Source of the DNA: Adiantum capillus-veneris
Lineage: Eukaryota; Streptophyta; Polypodiopsida; Polypodiales; Pteridaceae
Assembly (NCBI GenBank): GCA_014529385.2
Contig: CM043959.1
Span: forward strand, 9,946,809-10,010,808
Reading direction: 5' to 3'
DNA length: 64,000 nt
The notes below the pieces were generated by a model. The model had not been told where the DNA came from. It saw nothing but the letters and a program-made list of their open reading frames with translations, and made no database searches. The position numbers were made by a program, and so were the translations under genes. Numbering within the stretch: the first letter of the stretch is position 1; every line of letters starts with the position of its first letter. Shown here in pieces: positions 57,468 through 64,000 of the stretch.

Positions 57468-59191
57468 ATGCACCCCTCCAGGCGTGACACAAAGCGACTA
57501 TTGACCTCAGTTGGCTTGGACTACAACAAGATTCATGCATGTCCAAATGATTGCATTCTTTTTTGCAATGAATTCGCAGATTGTCTTCCGTGTCCTAAGT
57601 GCGGAGCAATGCGCTATAAACAAGATGCAGTTGGTGAGTCAGTGCCAGCTAAAGTGTTGCGGCATTTCCCTATTATTCCGAGGATGAAAAGCATGTTTCG
57701 TTGTGGTTCCGTTGCAAAGTTGATGCGGTGGCATTCTACGAATAGATCCATTGACACAACATTCAGGGTGCCTCTGATTCAAAGGCTTGGAGGCACATTG
57801 AAGATACCTGGCCACATTTTAAGAGTGAACCACGCAATTTGGGTTTGGGTATGGCAATGGATAGAGTCAATCCATTTGGCTTGAGAAGCTCGTCATGGAG
57901 CACTTCGCCTGTGTGCCTTGTCAATTACAACCTCCCGTCATGGCTTTCCATCAAGAAGGGTCATTTGATATTAGGCTTGATTGTACCTGGTAAGTTCAAG
58001 GCAAAAAACATGGATGTTTATCTAGCACCACTAGTTGACGAGCTCCAGGAGTTATGGCATGGGATCGACATAGCAGATGCGGTTGAACCAGCAGGACAAC
58101 AACATGCAAGGATCCATGGACTTCTTATGTGGACTATGTATGATTGGCCAGGATACGATGAAGCTTCTAGTAATGGTTCTTGATTTAAAAAATTCTCGCT
58201 ATTCGCAAGTACTTTGTGTAGTACTGAATCATGCTTTAATATATGCAGGGCTTACAACTTTGGAATACAATGCATGTCCAATTTACGGGCCGTCTTTGGA
58301 TGTGCGCTATTCTGCCTCCCTTCGAAAGACAATTTATCAAGGCCACCATCGTTATCTTCCAGATGGCCATCACTTGCGCGAAGGTTAGCTTGGTCGCGTC
58401 GAATGTCGTCCTATGCATGTACAAGACTGGCGTCGCCAATGGAAGCAACATGAGGGGCAACCTGTTCCAGGAATGAAACATTTGTCCATTCTCCATACGT
58501 TGTTGTCCTGGGGTGATCTACTAATTAACCATTTGATGGATCCAATGCATATATTCAAGAATGTGAGAGAGCTCCTCTGGAAGACAATCATGGGAATGAA
58601 GGACAATCAAGCTTCACGAGATGATTTGCAGTCAGTTGTAAAGATGCCAGAGCTGTGTCCTTTCACCAATACAGCGGGCATAAGTTCTTGCAATTTATTC
58701 TTCCAATTGCGATCAAGGGGTGTTTAACGGAGGAAGTGCGGTCCTGCATATACAAGATTTCAGAGCTAGTGCGGTGGATCTCTTCCAAGGAGATAGGAGA
58801 GAAATCCATTGCAGTCGCAAGGGCTAACTCCATTGAGGCAGTTTTCATGATTGAGAAGTATCTACCCATGAGCTGCCTAACTATCCAAATACACTTGCTC
58901 ATCCATGTAGTAGATGAGGTTGCAGTGGTAGGTATAGTCCACAGCCGTTGGATGTTCTTTCTAGAGAGGTTCATGAAAACACTTAAGGGTTTTGCTCGCC
59001 AAAAAGCGCGTCCAGAGGGGAGCATGGTAGAAGGATGGCTGGTGCAAGAGTCTCTTGTCTTGACGACCGAATTTCTATCCGTTTCTGACCCAAAAATGCC
59101 TCGACTATGGAGCGATGAGGAGGATATAGGATTGGTGGGAGAGGAGCCGCAGGGGCAACGGGTGCCGAAGAAAATGGATGACGCCAAGTGA
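57468..59191 (+). pseudogene. tnp2: CACTA transposase, tnp2 and DUF4218 regions
   Basis: Order: LLTSVGLDYNKIHACPNDCI and CPKCGAMRYK (57.50-57.62 kb), FPIIPRMKSMF, a frameshift near 57775, then DRVNPFGLRSSSWS, NMDVYLAPLVDELQELW and LLMWTMYDWPGY. An intron is likely at 58176-58248 (73 bp, GT...GCAG); removing it puts EASSNG in frame with LTTLEYNACPIYGPSLDVRY. Then GHHRYLP, an in-frame TAG at 58384, MDPMHIFKNVRELLWKTI, and a frameshift near 58655 with roughly 60 codons of the usual protein missing. DUF4218 follows (FLQFILPIAIKGCL, HSRWMFFLERFMKTLKGFAR, ARPEGSMVEGWL). Tnp2 is the CACTA transposase that binds and cuts the TIRs. Confidence 0.9.
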
Positions 59192-59299
59192 GAAAAGATC
59201 ATGAAGTTCTATATACTAAATTCATAGCCGATGCAAAAATGGCTTGAAAGGTATGAAGAAGAGAAAGAGATACGCAATAGGGAGCGACACGATTTCAGG

Positions 59300-60189
59300 T
59301 GAAGCCGAACGACTAGAGGCTTACCCTTGCCAGACTGTCTCGCTCCTCTACCTGAATTCCCTACAATGGCATGGTTGGAAAAGACAGTGAGAGCAGCTTG
59401 ACAGATCGGAGAATCCATATCTCCAGAAGAGGAAGAGCTGGCTATTGGATGTGGTCGCATGGAAAGCATTTCAGAACAAAACAAATTGACAGCAGAAGAA
59501 ACACATTTGAGAGTGGGGTAATGGTTAGTTTCATGCAAAAGAGTAGGGCCAGTGCCAAAGACACGAATGAGAGCACTAGCAACCTGGATTACTGTGGTGT
59601 GGTGTCAAATATCTTGAAAGTCAGCTTCAAACGGTTTGAGATGTTTTTGTTGGATGTGAACTGGTTCAAGGTGATTACTTCTGGTCTCAATGCAATGGTA
59701 CGCAAAGATGGAAACAAGCTTGTGCAGATATATTCTACAAAATTTTGGACAGATGCGAGTGACACGTTTGCTCTCCCTGAACATTGCGAGCAAGTGGTCT
59801 TTGTACCGGACCCTCGAGAGCGACAATGGTGGTTTGTGGTTCAGGTTGCTCCAAGAAATAAACAAGTATTTGAAGGGCAAGAGCTCCTGGAGGAAATTCG
59901 GCCAGACGACGCAGATACTACTGTGACATTAGATGAGATGGACGAAGGTATGGCAGAGGAAGCTGACAGATATACAAGAGATGACGCAGACGAGGTAGAT
60001 ATGACACTTGTAGATGAAGATGCAATGGATGAAGACAATCTGCCAGAACGAGTTGGGATAGAGTTATGTCTGCAGTTAGAGATAGAAGATGATACGGTGC
60101 AAGATCTTATCGATGATGCCTTATTAGTCGAGGCCTGTAAGTGTTTGTGTGAAGACGTTGATTTAAAATTAAGCTCTTTCTTAATTTAA
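59300..60189 (+). pseudogene. CACTA transposase C-terminal region with DUF4216
   Basis: It includes HFRTKQIDSRRNTFESGVMV (the usual segment before DUF4216), then DYCGVVSNILKVSFKRFEMF, LLDVNWFKV and EQVVFVPDPRERQWWFVVQV, a clear DUF4216 domain, then an acidic tail (DDADEVDMTLVDEDAMDEDN). The ORF ends at 60189. A GTAAGT donor at 60137 and a pyrimidine-rich stretch before 60225 allow splicing toward the next gene, so the two could be one transcript. Confidence 0.8.
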
Positions 60190-60239
60190 ACAAAGGTGTT
60201 CTGACGCTTTCTTTTACTTTCTTTGTGCAAGACTTTAGT

Positions 60240-61362
60240 ATGGCAGACCAGTATCCAGATCCTACTTCTAAGAGTGCGGATGCATTTATGGGCTTCATCA
60301 CACGAATGACACCCAGTCAGATAGCAGATGCGTCTCAGTACTGGGTAGCTAGAGGCACGTGTACCACACCTCCGAGCTTCACACCCGAGGGTCCGACGCC
60401 TATGGGGGGGACGCCTATGGGTACGACGCCTGCGAGGTCTCCCATCACTTCCGCTTCGACACTTAGGGGTACGGCAGAGGCGGGTACATCATCATCTCCG
60501 CAGCACAGGTGCACTCGCCAATCTCGACGATCGTTAGGTGAAGGTGGTGGTTGCTGTGGAGGACGGTCCACAGATTCTTCGACCCCTCCTCGCTCACGAC
60601 CCCCGTCCTACCCAGGCACACCTCTCGACACATCTCTTAGCACACCGCGGACACCTTGGGGGGCACACGATCCCAGTGCCTCCATGGTCTATACTGTACG
60701 ACCAGATGGTTCTGTTGACATGGGTAGAGTCCGGACTGAGATGAGACAGCGGGTTCGTCAGATCACGGAGCTACTGTTTGTGACCACCATTATGATGCCT
60801 TGGCCTGATCAGGATCGCAACAAAGTCAATTATATAGTGCAGACCATCATGAGAGAGTATCAGCCTGCTCCGGGTTCAGAGGAGCTTCCGAGGAGGTGGA
60901 TCACGGGTGTTGCATGGGACGCTGTGAAACATCGTCGAGATGCAGCTCGTCGGGCTTTCAGGACCGGATCGCGAAGTCTTCGGGCATCTCACACGAGACG
61001 TGGAAGCACATCAAGGAGGATGAGCAGACAATGGACACGCGGTTCAAACAGCAACGTCAGGCCGCAGAGGTATGACAGATGACCAGGGACACATCTCATC
61101 TTGGCAACGGAGGCTTCGACACCTTTCGCTATAAGTTTGTGAGTTTCCAATCCAATCCTAGCTATGGCGTTTTTTTCAAAATGCGATGAATCATGTATTC
61201 TTAATTACTTTGGTTTTTTTATAAACGTAGAATCTTGCAATGCATCGAGCCCGGACACGCCAAGAGGAGACAAATGGATATCGGAGAGGCATTTATGAAG
61301 TATTGAATGATCATGCTACCGTAGGAGAGCTTGTAGACTCGGAGGCCTTAGAGTCTCGCTGA
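60240..61362 (+). pseudogene. Second gene of the CACTA element (plant-transposase / TnpA-like)
   Basis: The ATG at 60240 (MADQYPDPTSKSADAFMGFI) is preferred because the upstream extension begins with a non-ATG codon. A Pro/Thr/Ser-rich part with TPMGGTPMGTTPARS repeats is followed by a conserved region (TELLFVTTIMMPWPDQDRNK). A frameshift near 60950 moves the reading to DRIAKSSGISHETWKHIKED and HLGNGGFDTFRYKF, typical of the plant_transposon family. A likely intron at 61140-61230 (GTGAGT...GTAG) joins this in frame to NLAMHRARTRQEETNG, ending with TGA at 61360-61362. TnpA-type proteins bind subterminal repeats. Confidence 0.75.
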
Positions 61363-61371
61363 TCGATTGAG

Positions 61372-61463
61372 GTGAGACGTTAATATGTGTGAGTTGATTT
61401 AATTAATTAAGTATATGTGAAGTAATATCATACTAATTTTGTGACTTGTCCTTTTATGTGCAG
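61372..61463 (+). other. Probable intron in the 3' untranslated part of the CACTA second gene
   Basis: GTGAGACGT donor nine bases after the stop and a TTTTATGTGCAG acceptor. Size 92 bp, like the other short introns in this element. Confidence 0.45.
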
Positions 61464-61544
61464 GTTGTGACGCGGAGTCATCAGTGGATTTCTATATATG
61501 TTTTGTGAGACACAGACACATCTCTGTGTCTCTTTCTTGTATAG

Positions 61545-61672
61545 ACATGGTTATGGTTATTGTTTAGACATGGTTATGGTTATTGTTTTGTTTATGGTTA
61601 TGGTTATTGTTCTTGTATACACATGGTTATGGTTATTGTTTTGTTTATGGTTATGGTTATGGTTATGGTTTT
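61545..61672 (+). repeat. GGTTAT-rich tandem array
   Basis: Multiple ATGGTTATGGTTATTGTT units in the 3' region of the CACTA element. The hexamer is not the plant telomere repeat. Confidence 0.85.
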
Positions 61673-61954
61673 AATTTGGTTATGATTTTGCACAAAGTTT
61701 GTTTCATTTCTTCCATCAAGTTGTGGCTTAAATATCATGTGAGATCCTACATGGATATCATGTAGGAGGCGTATACATATGGTCTTTTTTGCAAAGTTTA
61801 TGTTAAATTGAAGGGAACTCTGCCGAAATTTCTGCGGGAGCACGGTTGATTTTGGTGCTGCTCGCTTTCTTGGGCAGAGGACACGCAGTCCGGCTGTGGC
61901 TGTGTCCATCTTTTCACTAGGCACAGGCCAGGCTCCCTGTCCTCTACCCAAGGA

Positions 61955-62141
61955 ATTTTTTTCTGATATGGTCGTCGAAATAAGCATCGATAGGGACGTT
62001 GAAATACGCGTCAAAAACAAAGCCTTTCGACACAGATATCGACGCGTATTTTGACGGTTCATAGGGACGAGTATTTCGACGCACTTTTCAACGTCTAGCA
62101 TCGAAATCTGCGTCGAAGGCACATTTTTTGTTGTACTATAT
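61955..62141 (+). other. 3' subterminal repeats and terminus of the CACTA element
   Basis: Repeated motifs in both orientations, such as CGACGCGTATTT, GAAATACGCGTC and TATTTCGACGC, lead up to the TTTTTTGTTGTACTA end. This clustered CGACG pattern is where CACTA-encoded proteins bind. The last three bases differ from the canonical TAGTG. Confidence 0.75.
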
Positions 62142-64000
62142 CAAGCCATGAAGAAGTATGTTATCAAAGATAGAAAAAAGAACTACTCAAGAAATGGGTC
62201 ATGACATGCTGTGCTCATGGAGAAAGCAAGAATTTCATCGACATGGCCATCCTCAAACAGGTTGTGGAGACATCCAATGTTGATACAACAATACAAAAAA
62301 TATTCATCTATTTGCCAATTGTGATCTCACACATCTTCAGAATCTCTTTCGACTAGAAAGCACAACCCTATAATGATGGTGCATCAACAGTTTCTTGAAT
62401 GAAATGTGTGAATCTAGAAAGAAGCAAAACTCTAGAGGACAAGGGATCCCAGTGCCAACACTAGAACAAAAAACAATATAAATTTTTTCTTGAAAGCCAT
62501 TGGCATGAAGAACAACCCATCGATGTACATGTTTGAATGACTTTTTAGCATGTTATTCGCTAGAGCATTGAACATTATATGCCCTTTCAATCTGCTTTTG
62601 ATTCTCCATCATAGTATAGTCACACAAATAGCAAAAATCAAAACCAATAAACTTTTCAAGGCATGGTATGTATGGCCATACTTCTATTGGATTACATATG
62701 TTCCAGAATGTGCAGAGATAAATAATAGTAAATCAAAGATTAGAAAGACCAAAAGGTCTGACCAAAGAGTTTTGGGATCAAGTGCACACCAAAGCAAAGA
62801 GGGCAATAGTGGGAACATTGGGGGAGAAGAATCTTGAAGTGGCCACTACATCGGTAGGTGGAACTTTTGTAGCTATGGACATTGTGCTACTACTAGGTAC
62901 GACCCTTTTGATAGCCATCGATTTGTATAATATAAAAACCCCAATTAGAGAACTCGACAAGTAGGAACATCGGAGCAAGTTGCCACGATTACTAGACAGA
63001 GCACAACAATGGCCACAAACTTAGTCCAAACATCTACAGATAGGCTTTAGGTCTTACAAAAGAATAGGTTTGTGGGTGATCTAGCCATTAACACCTCCAA
63101 ATGATTGGTAGTACCTTCCAATGTTCCAATCATTAAGATATAAAAGAGATAGTATTTATGTCAGCATAATCACAAATGGCTATGTAGGCACTACTAGCTG
63201 GAACACAATCGTAGATGCTATGGGATAGATGATGAAGGCACAAAGAAGCATGCAACACTCTGGTATCACTTCTCTCGAGTAAAAACTAGAACAAGAAATC
63301 CTCAATGCTGCTGAGAACTAAAAAAACAAGGGATTGAAACTAAAAGAGTTTCTTATCGAAGAAGAATATGAAAGGGAGCAGCACATTAAAATGATTAAAT
63401 AATTACAACAAATGGTCCGAATAACAAAATTATTTAGTTCCAATTCAAATGTAAAAAATGGAAACACATCCAAGAGATAGGAGAACACAAATCATTGCTA
63501 GATAACAAGCAAGTAGTTCATGATGAGAGTCTAAAGGAAGTTCACAATGTCTTGGAGTAGTCCATCAAGGACAAGTGCATAGGAATTAGAGAACCTACTG
63601 ATAAGCATAAAAGAAGATATGGAGGACGAGAGCTTCACACTCACCACCAGCTTGGGCAACCATGCACTCCTCAAACATTTGAGAACAGACCAAGGTGAAG
63701 ATGAAGATGTTAAGGAACTGCTAATGAAAGAAGATGAACTGCCAAAGTTCTATCCTGACTTATACCTAGCCTACAACAGGCAATTGATCATATGAAATTT
63801 ACCCGTATTGTGAATCAAATAAGGGAATGCTACAAACAAAGTAAGGACCTATGTGTGGCCTAAAAATCTATCCTTGGTGACATTGAAGTTAGCTTGCTAA
63901 TCAAATCCAAAAACTATGATAGTTTGGAAATTATTTCTTTGAATAGGCTCTTCTTTCAAAACAACAACACAAAATATTATGATGGAATAGTGCCACTAAG
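62142..64000 (+). pseudogene. Element-B-type post-integrase coding region, second copy
   Basis: The plus strand encodes segments matching 20.2-21.6 kb: an MAILKQVVETSN-like stretch near 62240 (compare IIKQVLDSFN), SWNTIVDAMG near 63200 (compare SWNTIVNALEQ) and charged coiled-coil-like sequence beyond. It is interrupted on the left by the CACTA terminus and runs off the window. Old and heavily broken fossil. Confidence 0.55.

Larger units (their letters stand above)
57446..62141 (+). mobile_element. CACTA (En/Spm) DNA transposon, 5'-truncated
   Basis: The plus strand carries the transposase (tnp2, DUF4218, DUF4216) and a second gene, then a 3' end with subterminal repeats and a terminus TTTTTTGTTGTACTA at 62127-62141, close to the inverse of the canonical CACTACAACAAAAA. 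The N-terminal part of tnp2 and the 5' TIR are missing: the element begins mid-transposase against element D. Frameshifts and an internal loss in tnp2 make it inactive. It sits against element-B-type sequence on the right. Confidence 0.88.

Noticed and set aside
61551-61670. GGTTAT array as interstitial telomere sequence
   Set aside because: Plant telomere repeat is TTTAGGG; the unit here differs and lies in the CACTA 3' region.

Overview
The window is plant nuclear DNA made almost entirely of nested, mostly decayed transposable elements. No intact host gene, rRNA, tRNA or CRISPR array was recognised. The plant assignment rests on Ty3/gypsy and Ty1/copia retrotransposons primed by the plant-typical TGGTATCAGAGC site (initiator-Met tRNA), a CACTA (En/Spm) transposon carrying tnp2, DUF4218 and DUF4216 regions with short introns, and A/T-rich spacers full of dinucleotide repeats. 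The lineage within land plants cannot be fixed from this sequence.

Layout, left to right. 1-5.4 kb: minus-strand chromovirus-type gypsy (element A) running off the left edge. 3.86-9.77 kb: a 2955-bp head-to-tail duplication covering the start of A's gag, its LTR and older debris. 9.8-13.1 kb: minus-strand fragments of another gypsy (RNase H/integrase, and gag) around a gene-free stretch. 13.08-29.09 kb: a long old plus-strand gypsy (element B) with a large extra coding region after integrase. It is split by a young, nearly whole minus-strand copia at 21.66-26.82 kb (322-bp LTRs, four differences, AAACA target duplications). 29.09-35.99 kb: the 3' part of a plus-strand chromovirus (element C) with chromodomain and 3' LTR, carrying a 1.34-kb TIR element and a 288-bp MITE. 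36-39.6 kb: repeat debris with a second copy of the 1.34-kb TIR family.

39.7-43.3 kb: decayed DNA-transposon remains, namely a minus-strand gene of an unclassified transposase-like family and three CACTA tnp2 fragments. 43.3-46 kb: short retroelement fragments and unrecognised ORFs. 46.35-49.06 kb: a coding-free small LTR element containing two tandem arrays, sitting inside a degenerate minisatellite. 49.75-51.5 kb: a second decayed transposase-like gene, minus strand. 51.73-57.45 kb: plus-strand chromovirus (element D, same family as A and C) with a 486-bp internal duplication. It is joined abruptly to a 5'-truncated CACTA element (57.45-62.14 kb), followed by another stretch of element-B-type post-integrase sequence to the right edge.

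These genes do not work together as one host system. They are a stratified record of insertions. The youngest dated events are the copia insertion and, if real, the identical 2955-bp duplication. The strongest leads are the unclassified transposase-like families, the TTAA-flanked TIR family, the repeat-filled small LTR element and the recurrent post-integrase coding region of element B.
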